Below, piece by piece: positions 1-10,479 of a stretch of DNA of 32,500 nt; within the stretch, counting starts at the first letter, position 1; each line of letters opens with the position of its first letter. Source of the stretch: Sphaeroforma sirkka (taxonomy: Eukaryota > Opisthokonta > Ichthyosporea > Ichthyophonida); NCBI GenBank assembly GCA_001586965.3, contig LUCW03000366.1, positions 1 through 32,500 on the forward strand, given 5' to 3'. Under the pieces are notes generated by a model. It had not been told where the DNA came from and searched no databases. It saw nothing but the letters and a program-made list of their open reading frames with translations. A program made the position numbers and the translations under genes.

Positions 1-28
1 TTTGATTTGCAATCAATGACTTCAACAG

Positions 29-3000
29 AATTTGGAGTTTCTAAGTATGCGTAACAACAAGATTCAAGTATTGCCTGACGAGATTGGGGGGGACTCAAAT
101 GTTTGCAAGTCTTGGACTTGGCATTCAATTCACTAGAAACAATCGATCCAGGTATGTACTTCTACTGTATGTTGAGCTGCCGGATAATCGAGTGGCAGTG
201 CAGAGAGGTGTCACCCAATACTCAGAGTTCGTTACACACGGCACTGTAATGTACTTGAGTTTAGACAAGTGCCACTGCGTAACATTCGTATTCTACAGTG
301 GTTTTTATTGCAACTTCAATTGCCGATGGCACCTATCAAGACACCTATTTTATCGTAAATCGATTGCATAAACAATGTCAGGTGTCCTGCACTCACTGTC
401 TGCCTATATAGTAAGGAAATACACCTCCAATTCCTACACAACATTTAAAACTAGTATTTTCTATTGATACATTTCAGGCAGCGACTATAGAGCTAGATAT
501 CATCTCTGTAGTATACTATGCAGATCACTGATGAACACTATTTTTCATCCTACCTCCCCGGAGGTAAATCATAATCTATGCCTCTTTAAACATCATTGGC
601 GATACTATCATACTCACGCACAACTTTCACGTCCTCCCAATCGACTCTTTATTATGTGACTTATCACACTTATTTTACCCACACAGTGGCAACTTGTTAT
701 AGCCTGAAGACGTTGGATATGCAAAACAACCAGATAACTGAGCTCCCGGCGAACATAGGCAACTTGACCAACCTGACACGTATCGGTTTACGGTACAATC
801 AGTTAACGCAGCTACCCTTGTCGCTGGGAATGTGCACAAAGCTGGACGAGCTTAACCTGGAAAGCAACAATTTAACCGACATCCCGGACGGATTCTTTGA
901 TGGCCTTGTCAAGATCGTGACATTGATACTATCGCGGAATAAGTGAGTGAGAGGACTGCGCAGTGACATCATATCAATGGCACAGTCACGTGTGAAATAT
1001 TTATAGATTTTAACGCACTTCTATGCATCAACCCAAATATATATACTCTTATACAAACCAAACCAAGTATTCATGTAAACTACGCACGAATGCAATTTCT
1101 TTATACCCCAGTAACATCATCGATCTGCTTAAAAGCCCACACACGTAATGTATGGAAAGGGTGCATATTGTAGCTTGGATCAAGCTCCATATCTCGGGAA
1201 TCTTAGCTGGGAAGCTAGAATGATGCGTTTTTATGTACACGGACATTTAGTCCATTTCAAGTCCAGCTATCTAATTAAACCTGGTTTTCAACCCACGCAT
1301 CGTCTCAGGTTTACACAGATACCTGCTAAGGTTTCACGGTTGGCGGCTTTAAAGCGACTAGCCATCGACAATAACATGCTGAAGACTATGAACGTCGAAC
1401 CATTGCTAGGTTTGAGAGTATGTCCTTCTGTTTATATTACACAAGATATTTCGAGCCTGTTTGTGTCTGAGAGTATAATACGATAACCTCGTGATAGGAC
1501 TGAAATTCTGCTTGTGTTTGTGCTTGGTAGCCAGTATTGGTGTGTATATATGTATTTACTCTATCAAATCAGTTACAAAACTGGCGATGATTGAACGTTC
1601 GTTGACGTAGGTGTTTCCGTATATTTACTTTCCTATGAGGATGCATATATTTACTTTCCTGTGAGGATACATATAGTTCTTAAATGTGTATCTAAAACTA
1701 CAAACCGGTTCTTGACGGTGTGACACCCGAAGACACGTATATCAACAGATGCTCGTTTTCAATTAATTTTATATGAGACAGTAGTGCTATCCATTGACTT
1801 CGTTTTTCTGTTGCCTATTTCTCACTGCGTAGCGTCTTGGAAAGTTGGACATCTCAGAAAATAAGATACGCGAATTGCCTGGTGACATCGACCAATTGGC
1901 ACAACTGCGTGAATTCTGCGCGGCTAGAAATCATTTGCGAAGTTTACCAGGTATTTTCGAAATGCAGAAATCATGTTCACATCGAAATTCATTGTAACCC
2001 TCCTTGTTGCCAAAATTTACATTTACAGTTAATTGCCTTCTGCAAAAGTCGTGCTAATCCAAAGTGCAATTTATCCTCAAACTCACAGAATCTATATGCC
2101 GGGCGCACAACGTGACCATATTAAAACTGAATAATAACGACATCCAAGAGCTGCCCCAGAACATAGGCAATTTGACAAATCTCATCCACCTTGACATGGA
2201 GGGAAACAGTCTGAAGCAGATCCCACCCACAATGGGTGCACTAGTACAACTTAAGTATCTCTCTTTGCAATCGAACGAGATTGAGTACCTACCGAACACA
2301 CTCCGGACTCTAGTTGAATTATCCAGTCTATATATTGGCGAGAACGGATTGCTTGCATTGCCTCCGTGTATAGGTATGTTAAACTGTGGTTTATGAGCTA
2401 TTTTACATGTGAATAGCTGAACACATTACAGCATCTTATCACACTCCACATGTTGAATACGAGTTGGTAAACCTACGTAACGTCATAAGTTGTGGCACTT
2501 ATGATTGTTTTGAATGGTGCTGGAAGGTTACGACTAGCGATCGCTCAACTTGAGATCTGCTTAAATCAGATATGAGAAACCCTAATTGCTATTCACGAAT
2601 TATTATTCGTGTATCAGACCATGATAGTCAAGCCACACCACGAGAGCGGCAGTGTTCCATGAGCAGATGTATAAATTCATCTATATTGGTGTGCGATCAT
2701 ATCTGTTGTGTTATCGCCCTAAACCTATGACTCGATAATGTTCTCAGTAAATCATGTATGTTGTTCTACTGTAATGTAATATTAAACTTTCTTTCACGAT
2801 TGCTAACCATACAGGCGACCTACGATCTCTACACACGTTACATATCAATGATAACGAACTAAACACCATTCCAGTAGAGTTGGGATTATGCGAGAGTTTG
2901 GAACTGCTCAATGTAGAGGGGAATCCATTCGAAGAATTACCAGCCCACGTTGTTGAAGGTGGACCTCCAGGGATCGTTGCCTATTGCAGGTGAGTATGTT

Positions 3001-3672
3001 ACTCTTAGCCAGCTTGGACATAAGCAATATATGGGTGTATTTAGCACTTTGAATTCTCTCGACCGTTTTAGCACATAGTATGAGAGCTTCGACAAGCCTA
3101 ATCACAAAGCAGTGTGTTGTCGGACTGCTCTAGAGCTCTCAATTCATTATACCTCCCAGAGGACGAGTGTCACAACGATGATGACGCTTTCACCTCTTAT
3201 ACAACAAATCATCTTTACTGACGCTGTCACCTTTTAAATAAAAAATCATCTTCATTCTGTTCCCCAAACCAGATCACAATGCATCACGCCATCCAATTGG
3301 TGGGAAGGGGGTGTTTAGTTGATATCAGTCTCTCAATCGTGCTTGGGTGTGGTTGTCAACTTGTGCTCGCAAATAGAGCCAGCAAATTTGACAAGGTAGA
3401 GTAAACGGTCACGACCAACTACCATCCGCACAACAAGTGATACCCTCCGGTGTTGGAATACTCTTTCGCGGCAGAGAACGAGAACCTTGAAACAACACCC
3501 GCATATAATAAACCTCGACTGTTGTTGATTTAAAAGATAAGTAATGCGAGTTTCTCATCTTGTGAAGTTGTTGACATCAATAGCATGCCGAAACTCAGAC
3601 CTTGGTGCTTGTTTTAGACATGCAGGCGCAGCCACGGCACTAGCTGCACTGCAGCATGCCATCAGTAGCTAG
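29..3672 (+). CDS. SHOC2: SHOC2/SUR-8-like leucine-rich repeat protein (3' part, 8 exons visible)
   Basis: Exons read as 29-151, 687-942, 1112-1144, 1309-1417, 1833-1950, 2089-2373, 2815-2989 and 3618-3672 (stop TAG 3670-3672). Introns start GTATGT, GTGAGT, GTAATG, GTATGT, GTATTT, GTATGT and GTGAGT and end in AG, and every junction phase agrees. Together they give about 383 C-terminal residues; the 5' part lies outside the window. The protein is an almost unbroken run of 22-24-residue LRRs (e.g. IGNLTNLTRIGLRYNQL). It ends with a segment like the SHOC2 C-terminus: LPAHVVEGGPPGIVAYC here against LPPQIVAGGPSFIIQFL in human SHOC2, as I recall it. In animals SHOC2 binds MRAS-GTP and PP1C in the cytoplasm and at the membrane and dephosphorylates RAF. 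The N-terminal PP1-binding region cannot be seen here. The repeats at 1309-1417 fit SHOC2 less well. Exon 1 carries a frame inconsistency at a run of seven G (86-92). Another SHOC2-class LRR protein is the main alternative. Confidence 0.78.
3182..3253. repeat. Two-copy 36-bp tandem repeat in the last intron of the SHOC2-like gene
   Basis: Two adjacent diverged copies begin TGACGCT-TCACCT and end AATCATCTT. They lie in the intron 2990-3617. The TGACGCT core appears again in the repeat at 3798-3918. No function can be read from it. Confidence 0.5.
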
Positions 3673-4380
3673 TAAGTGCAATCTGTACAAGTCTATTCCT
3701 CTTGTCGATTTAAATATTTAAAATGGAGAATGATTAAGACTATTTTCATTATGACTGTCTTTAAAGGTTGCGTGGATTACGTCCCTCTTCCTTAAGCCTG
3801 ACGCTCACCCCTGCCACACTATAACTGACGCTTACTCCTGCCTTGATCACATGGCTGACTGACGCTTACGCCTGTCACTACTTATGACTGAAGCTTGCGC
3901 CTGCCACTCGTTATAGCACCATTGGTAGACATGGCATTACAGTTTTTTATTTTAACATACTTCATTGGTCTATTACAGCATACCTACCGACAGGAACGGA
4001 TCTTAGCTGTTAACAACGAAAATATAGCGCCTACCTGGTAGTAATACAGTTTAATTTCATTGATGACTCATCGTTCTTACAATAAGAATGGGTTTGGCTC
4101 CTACTAAAATCATAATATAGTTCTTGTCGTTCTTACCTCTATGTATAAATGAATCGTAGTGTAAAGTATACTATCTGTTTTGGTATACAATAGACTTGAA
4201 AATGAAAATATCGACACCATCGACGGATGAGCCTGGTGTTCAACTGTGTAATATATGTAATAGAAGGGTTGATATATAGGATTGATTTCATTTTAGACTA
4301 TGTAAGGTGAAGTGGCGTAACCCTTGCTACATCGGCCATCACGCCATTGGCGCCGGTGACGCCATTGAAGAAGGAAAGTC
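3673..4380. other. Intergenic stretch downstream of the SHOC2-like gene
   Basis: No convincing coding frame is visible. The only structure is the degenerate minisatellite at 3798-3918. The rest is AT-rich unique-looking DNA. I see no clear AATAAA signal close to the stop codon at 3672. Confidence 0.4.
3798..3918. repeat. Degenerate minisatellite, about four units of 28-34 bp
   Basis: Four consecutive units start with CTGACGCT or CTGAAGCT, continue with a C-rich part (e.g. CACCCCTGCCAC), and end in TATAA, GCTGA, TATGA and TATAG. Units vary in length and sequence, so the array is old. It shares its TGACGCT core with the repeat inside the neighbouring intron. Confidence 0.55.
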
Positions 4381-4484
4381 GAATTGATGCTTAAGCGCGA
4401 GGGGTGTTGTCTGAATGGAAACCTTCAATCTCAGTGCGTCGACTGTCAGTGTGATATACCTGAAGCACCCGTTCCTTACTTTGA

Positions 4485-4745
4485 TTGATACTAGCATCAA
4501 CTCCCATTTTCGGAGTATCTGATGGATGCCTCAGGTTCTCGTTGCTCGAGAATACAGCAACAGCACGTAAGAAGGAAGCAAAAATAATATATGCCACGAT
4601 GTATGGGTGCGGTAAAAAACTGATACGTATTACGAACAATGTACAAAATCGCATTATCTCACTACCCAAAGCAACCAAACCAGATATTCCCCTGCATGTT
4701 GCTGAAGCTGATAGATACGCAACTCAAGCTTGCAACCCGGTATAA
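4485..4745 (+). pseudogene. Possible fragment of a family-A DNA polymerase (POLQ/POLN/T7-like)
   Basis: The reading frame has no in-frame ATG near its left end. It contains RKKEAKIIYATMYGCG, which resembles motif B (O helix) of A-family polymerases: R-x3-K-x3-[FY]-G-x2-Y-G, as in POLQ or phage T7 polymerase. Near its right end, PDIPLHVAEADRYATQACNP resembles the later stretch in E. coli Pol I (LPDI...AERAAINAP, normally followed by QGTAAD). The spacing is imperfect: the lysine sits one residue too close to the tyrosine, and the stretch between the two matches is much shorter than usual. Motif A and the HDE motif C were not found. If real it is a decayed or internally deleted relic. Chance resemblance remains possible because the frame is only 86 codons long. 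Confidence 0.35.
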
Positions 4746-5039
4746 TAGGCATAGAAATAACTAAACAAATTCCGAAAGAGGGGTGGTAAATATATGAAGA
4801 ACATAGCTAGTTTAAATGCAAAGCACTTCCATCAAACGGATTTTACATTTAAAACGGGATGGAACAAGCTGCATGCGGATGTGATTATTAGCTCGCCAGT
4901 GTAATGATACCAATCACGCGATGGAGTATTTCAAGCATGTATATACTCCTTAGGTGAAGTGGAATGTGGCCATAATGTTAAGGTTATCGAAGGGCATGAG
5001 CTGTCATCAAACAAAAAATAGCTAAAGCTTGGATACATG

Positions 5040-6545
5040 TGTTAATACAAATAACTGCGAGACGTAAACTGTTTTGTCAAATTGTTGATGAAGCAGCAGG
5101 GCGAATTGTTTTTCGTGTTCGTCGGTTACATTTTGCCACCAATCAGATTGCTGACACAGAGAAGCGAATGTGCTAATTGCGGGTGCTATGCCTTCATTCC
5201 GATACGTACAAAGCAGTGTCACATCCTCCCGCACATGTCCAGTGGAATGAAGAGAAGTCGGTGGTCTTATTACACACCTTAATTTTACATTTTCTATTAG
5301 CAGTGGATTTAGAAAAAGTACTAAGTGCCTACAGTTTACACCCAGACAAGCAAATGAAAGTATTACACCATTGTTTCGCCAATATAGAGAAATTATTATG
5401 GTGATGGAAGTGGTGTTCCGACTGCGCGAATTATGTACCACAGGAGACTCAAACACATCCATAACTATAAGCAGTGCACAGCGAGAGGAACTCTTCGTCA
5501 GCTATTACTCCAGCGTTCTGCTTGAAACATAACGGCGAATCTATCATACATGTTTCAAACTGTTGTTTGTATTCCTAAGTTATGATGGTCGTTTAAGTAA
5601 CGCAGTGTGCTGGAATCATAATGTTTGTACTAAGGCGGTAGCGACAACAGATATCAGCGAAGAGAGCATGAATCATATGTTCGAGGACGATAGTCTGGAT
5701 ACGGGGAAAGACGGTAATCCTATACTTACGCCATAAGAATCTTTTGTTACGTTCATGTATGTATTAACATACATACGTGACACAATTTTAACAGCTGGTA
5801 CAGCTAGTAGTGTATTTGACGTACATGAATCAACAGTACGCCGCTATCACATCGCATATTTAATTGCAATTTCACTTATTATGTAATCTCGGCAACCCTT
5901 TGCAACCCCAACATAAGCAGCGAAACACACCTAAACGAACAAAGGATGCATTTGGATTGAACGATGGCGTTGGTCTCTATATTGGAGATGCAACAGAATG
6001 TAATATTAATATCCTGCTGGTGTATCAAATGATCTATATTCCGCATGCCTCAGTGTATATAAAAGTTGTTGCACGATGAAGTATATTGTGATCGCTACTG
6101 AAAATACATACATATCAGACATAACGAAGGGTTCTGTGGCAGCTCTACTGATATTGGTATGCATAACCATGAAATAAATTGGCAATGGAACGCGCAGTGC
6201 ACGCTCAATGTTCGATTACGACAGCAAAATGTCTCTGTGTCTATTTGTATGATAAAGGGCTGACGGATCGTTCAGAGTTGGAACGCAATGTGGTGTATGT
6301 GTTTACACCGAGGAAGGAACAGAATGGGGTTTTTTTTCAGGCTAGAGCTGATTGTGATCGAAATATTCCTATGGATCGCATCAATACATAAAAGAAAAGA
6401 TGAAAGAAATGAGAAATTGTGTTTAGTGCTATTGATCTTTTATAGGATAGAGTTTTTTATCAAAAGTAGATTTAGCGGATCACGAAATGTAAGTCGCCAG
6501 CGCACTTGGGAATTTCAAAGCTCCAATCATCGACTGGTTCCTTGA
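5040..6545 (+). mobile_element. Decayed DDE transposase of Harbinger/ISL2EU type (DDE_Tnp_4-like)
   Basis: Conserved blocks of one transposase family appear in order but in different frames with stops between them. A Cys-rich start with CANCG, then HPPAHVQWNEEKSVVL, lies near 5170-5280. A helix-turn-helix-like stretch, ASSVFDVHESTVRRYHIAYL, lies near 5800-5860. A DDE-type first block, LYIGDATECNI, lies near 5977-6010, followed by CCTMKYIVIATENTYISDI near 6070-6120. A block YLYDKGLTDRSELE with TPRKEQNG lies near 6240-6330. The C-terminal block KVDLADHE...ALGNFKAPIID lies near 6460-6535. The order matches PIF/Harbinger and ISL2EU transposases as I know them. It is a pseudogene and cannot move by itself. 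Terminal inverted repeats were not found by eye, so the element's limits are unknown. Confidence 0.6.
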
Positions 6546-6559
6546 TGACAAATCGTCAA

Positions 6560-7008
6560 AAGAGTCAACTCATTCTGTGCAGGATATCGATGTCCTTGTA
6601 GCTGAATAAGCACCGGTACATTGTTTCGGTCGTACGACCGAGGTAGTAATCTTCCATGGTGTAGCATACTCATTATAACCATCCCGTCTACTTGATTGGT
6701 CACCGGAGATTTGTACACTCACACCAGGCCAAACACCATTGGTTTTTAATCATGATACTATGGTATTTTTCTGTTACTCCCACAATTCTAGTCGCACACA
6801 CCGTCACAGAAAAGATGCTATATTTATGACTTTATATGACCAGTCTTCAAATTTTATCTAAATTCGTCATTTGATTGAAAGGCCTGGCATCTTCGAATGA
6901 TATTTAAGTAAAACAAGCACGGTCGTACGTTTTTTGCCGTGTAATAAATATGAACAACACACAAACAACCAACCATGATTTGCAACTATTGAGATAAACA
7001 GCTAAGAC
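6560..7008. other. Non-coding stretch between two transposon relics
   Basis: Only short frames occur here, none with a recognisable motif. It may include the 3' end of the Harbinger-like element and the 5' end of the Crypton-like one. I found no matching inverted repeats. Confidence 0.35.
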
Positions 7009-7329
7009 ATGGTTCAAGCTAAAGTAGTTAAGCAGTACGAAAAGAATATGAGAGACTTCCTGACTTATTGGAGGCCTGGCATAGATTGGAGTAGTTATGC
7101 ACAATTACAAGACATTGATATTGAATTGCTTGTGCAGATCATGCCGGCTGATCTTTGCAGATACTTCAGAATGCTTGCATACGGTAGAGAAACCCCTGGA
7201 CCCGATGATCGTCCCACAATGCGTAGAGAATCTGGACTGCAGTATATATAAAAATCAATCTCATACTTTGTGCCCAGAAATCATACGGAATGGGATACAG
7301 TGGACCTAAAAGGAAATCCAACCAAGTCC
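7009..7329 (+). mobile_element. Crypton-like (tyrosine recombinase family) transposon protein, N-terminal part, cut off by an LTR
   Basis: The frame starts at a true ATG (7009) and runs to a TAA at 7249-7251; it encodes MVQAKVVKQYEKNMRDFLTY and PADLCRYFRMLAYGRETPG. The same frame past the stop continues with related-looking sequence (KSISYFVPRNH, DLKGNPTKS) up to 7329, exactly where an LTR begins. The pattern Y-x-K-x-M-R-D-F, then K-x-I-S-Y-[FY]-x-P and GNPT-[KR]-S is one I associate with Crypton-like tyrosine recombinase proteins of protists. That assignment rests on memory of the family. The catalytic C-terminal half is absent. The start is well supported; the function is inferred. Confidence 0.45.
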
Positions 7330-7923
7330 TGTAGAAATACGGCCTCCGGTCAGTCTAAAATATCAAGATCAATTGAGATAATACATTGGTTTTTATTTGT
7401 ATTTTAAATAATTTAGTACAAGCTCTTTTTCAATATTTCCAAAGTGTTCTAAATTCACTTTGATGGCTCCAATAGCCTGAGTATTTGGTATGACTCATCT
7501 ACTTGGACCTATTTGAGACATTAGTAGATGTAGGATATTATAAACTAAATTTTATAATCTCCGAACTACTACTTATAGATTTTGGTCCTCCCGCCAATCT
7601 CCAAAATCCAATAAGTCTTTTTCTTTTTTTAACTTTTCTTCAGATGGAACTTTATTTATTTCAGCTAATGTATTAACGTGACTTACGTTATTATGTCTAT
7701 TTACAAATTAGGCAAGTGGTCATGAACACTTAGTACTTCTAGTGAAAATTATTCAATAAAGAACAGCTAGAGGTACGCCCTGTGTGATCGAGGATATTTA
7801 GGCTCTTAACAAGAGGCAGTCCCGATCATTCTTACACAAGCTACCACTGCTAAATCCTAACTGACTAAATTGTATTTTAGTTTAATATAGTTTGAAACCT
7901 AGTAATTTCCATCGAAGTTTACA
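7330..7923 (+). repeat. LTR-A, full copy (594 bp), 5' LTR of element 1
   Basis: It starts TGTAGAAATACGG and ends CATCGAAGTTTACA, giving TG..CA termini. Full relatives lie at 16656-17254 (+) and 29264-29858 (-), and partial ones at 11762-12121 (-) and 30105-30205 (+). An AATAAAG near 7755 could serve polyadenylation. It interrupts the Crypton-like frame on its left. Confidence 0.85.
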
Positions 7924-8002
7924 TATTTTTCAGTTATTTAGTAGTTACAGTAGTGTACTGCTTCTAGACTGTCTGATATCGATTTACTATCCAGCAAATA
8001 CT

Positions 8003-9847
8003 ATGGCTAAGGGTACTTCTAAAGGCAAGGGAGCCGCTAGCTCTAAGCCTGCTAAGCCTGCCGAGGTTCCTGAGGTCCCTGTGGAAACACCTAGCCTGTC
8101 TGGAGTTGAGCCTGCCGAGGATACTGTTGGGGAAGCAAATTCTGAGGTTGGTACAGAGGATTATTCTGAGGATGACTCGTCGGATCCTAAAGCCTTGGAA
8201 GAAGAGGTATCTACTACCGCGGAAAGGCTCGCCAGCGTCCGTGTATCACCTAGGAGTGAAGCTCAGGACCCCAGCTTGCCCCCTAACCACGTGCCGTCAA
8301 ATATTGGGGATAAACGTCGAAAGGCTGGAAAATTCGTGGATACGAATGTCGGGGGCATTATAACTCCACATCTAAAGGACACTCCAGCACAAATCCGGCG
8401 TGAAAAGAAAGTATTGGACCTGTCCGAAAATTTCGGTTTCGCCATCGATGGAGAAGCCATTCCATTCAGCTCAAATCTTGGGGCCGAAGCTGAGGACGCC
8501 ATAACTCGACAACGAGTGGTTGTATCCTCTCAATCTCGACGCCAATTGAACCGCACTGAAGCGTTCTTGAAGGAGCTAGCGGCAGCAGCAGTTGTGGACC
8601 CCTCTATCGTGTCCCACTTGGCTGATATTCTTCCTATACCGAAGAAGAAGAAAAAATTCGGGCCGGGTTTCGAACCCGAGACCTACTGGTTTACCAGCCA
8701 GTATGTTTACCACTAAGCCAGTTACCACTGGCGAGAGAGCTAATATTTCAAAATTTAATCTCTATAGCTCTGATGCTACCATCGACCATCCTCTTGACAA
8801 ACCTAACCCTGTCAGAGGATATGATCGTATGGAACTCGATGAGGCTTACCATCCTCGTAATATCGACCCTCATTTGCCAACTAACCCTGGTAATCACGAT
8901 TTTGGCAATCGCTACACCAGTACCTCGTTAGAGAGTTCCCGCTCTAATCCTGAGGATGAGGAAGTGAGAACCAGACATACTCGTCTCAGGCTATTACACT
9001 CTGGTATGCAAGTCCTTGAGGACCGTCTATTGAATGACTCTGACCTTGACGATAGGAAAGCGGATAACATTCGCTATCTAATCGATAACAAGAGAAAGGA
9101 AATAGACACCATCTTGGCACTAGCAGCCCGTAGCACTGAGCATGAGCCTCGTGAACACTTAGAACCAAGCTTTATAAAGCAGCTAGGTAACGCGCAGGCT
9201 GAGGTCGATTTCTCTACTAATGAGAGTACAGTGGAGACACTGAAGGCCTTCGACCAACTTAAGGAGTCTGCCAGCCTTAGGGATAAGCAGATGATGAATG
9301 CCTTTATTCATTTCTGTGAGCCAGGTGAATGGCGAACTATCTTGAAGGCTCATGAGCCCAACTGGAAAGCCCTACCCTGGCACCAGTTGCGTGATAATAT
9401 ACTTAACACCTTTTTTTTTTGAAGATGCACGTGACCGTGAACTTCTAGAGTCTCGCAAGTTCTTTGCAAACGATACCCACTATTCGAGGTGCTCTAGCTC
9501 ATATGACACATATGAATACTCGGATGGGTGGTCGTACCTATACTGGCGAATATTTATTAATTTGTCAGATGATGGAGACTCTGGGAGCTAACCTCTTTAA
9601 GAAAGTCAATGATGACATCATCGCCTATGGTGATTTGCGATCTATGCCTTGGTCTGTCTTTGAGAAGATAGTACACAAGCATACCAATTCCTCTACTGGA
9701 GTACTTAGTACCACGAGCTACACCCAGCCCACTAAGCGAAACGCAGTAGAGACTAATACTGCGCGTAGTACTAAGAAAACCGCACTACTACTACTGGGGG
9801 GGGTACTGGCTCTACTTCTACCGAACCGAAAGGTGATAAGAAGGTGA
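8003..9847 (+). pseudogene. gag-like region of element 1
   Basis: The first good ATG after the LTR is at 8003 (MAKGTSKGKGAASSKPAKPA). The N-terminal part is low-complexity and rich in K, P, A and E. Further right the frames are mostly helical and charged (e.g. LRLLHSGMQVLEDRLL), as expected for a gypsy capsid region. Family assignment comes from its position between LTR and protease, since gag sequences are poorly conserved. It is interrupted by a tRNA-like sequence at 8651-8720. Confidence 0.6.
8651..8720 (-). tRNA. tRNA-like sequence (tRNA-Thr(GGT)-like; probably a pseudogene or SINE head)
   Basis: Read on the - strand it has an A box TGGCTTAGTGG (8720-8710) and a perfect B box GGTTCGAAACC (8676-8666). 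An anticodon arm TACTGG/CCAGTA encloses CTGGTAAA, from which GGT would be the anticodon. A T arm CGGG..CCCG is followed by a TTTTTT run (8656-8651) like a Pol III terminator. Oddities: the anticodon loop has 8 nt instead of 7, the D stem is imperfect, and the seven bases before the A box do not pair with the 3' acceptor strand CCCGAAT. This is therefore not a functional tRNA as it stands. A retroposed tRNA or the head of a tRNA-derived SINE inserted into gag is more likely. Confidence 0.6.
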
Positions 9848-10044
9848 GAGCGCCTTGCAAGAAGTGTGGTTACAACCTCACAAAACGTAATGGCAAGTGG
9901 AATGGTAGACACGACCCTGTTAAGTGTGCACCAGGCAAGCCAGATTTTGGACACTATATGAAAGAGTGTGCTACTTGCAAGGGTACTAACGGTTGGCACA
10001 AAGAGGATTGCAAGGACTTACCAGACGTCCAAGTTAAGCACTGA
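9844..10044 (+). pseudogene. Zinc-knuckle (nucleocapsid-like) segment of element 1
   Basis: A Cys/His-rich frame with CKKCGY, then KCAPGKPDFGHYMKECATC and GWHKEDC. The pattern resembles the nucleic-acid-binding end of Gag. It sits directly upstream of the protease frame, as in gypsy elements. Confidence 0.6.
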
Positions 10045-10053
10045 CAGTACCAT

Positions 10054-10479
10054 ATGTGCGCACTAGAGCAAGATTATGAGAAAATGTTCAATAAAATCTA
10101 TACCAAAGGAGATGAACGTATCTTTCAAACAGTTTTCGTAAATGGAGAAAAAGTTATGGCACTATTTGATCCAGGGGCTGAAGTCTCTGCTATCTCATGC
10201 CGAGTAGCCTACGCTACAGATATGGCTGTCCATAACGAAACAACTGATTTAATCTTGGGAAATGGCAAAGTTACTACTTGCGAACAAGCCATTGACTATG
10301 CACACATAATGCTGTCAGATAGAAGAGAAGTGAAGACTCACCTAATCGTTACTGACATGTCTCAGAAATACGATTTAATTATAGGTATGACTGATCTTCT
10401 CAGTTTAGGTATAACACTCACTGGTCTGCCTAATGGGCTAGACCCGAATAAAAAGATCAGTCAGATGATAATATGTTAA
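10054..10479 (+). pseudogene. Retropepsin-like aspartic protease of element 1
   Basis: Around residues 25-50 the frame reads FVNGEKVMALFDPGAEVSAI, the retropepsin active-site region. Near residues 110-125 it has YDLIIGMTDLLSLGI, matching the usual I-x-G-x-D-x-L strand. In the family the enzyme cleaves the Gag-Pol precursor. Length and position between the zinc knuckle and RT fit. Confidence 0.65.

Noticed and set aside
4391-4678. - strand 95-codon frame
   Set aside because: Antisense to the polymerase-like frame, with no recognisable motif of its own.
3673-7008. A second intact host gene between SHOC2 and the LTR elements
   Set aside because: The only protein-like blocks here belong to a transposase relic and a doubtful polymerase fragment. 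No set of exons with consistent phases was found.
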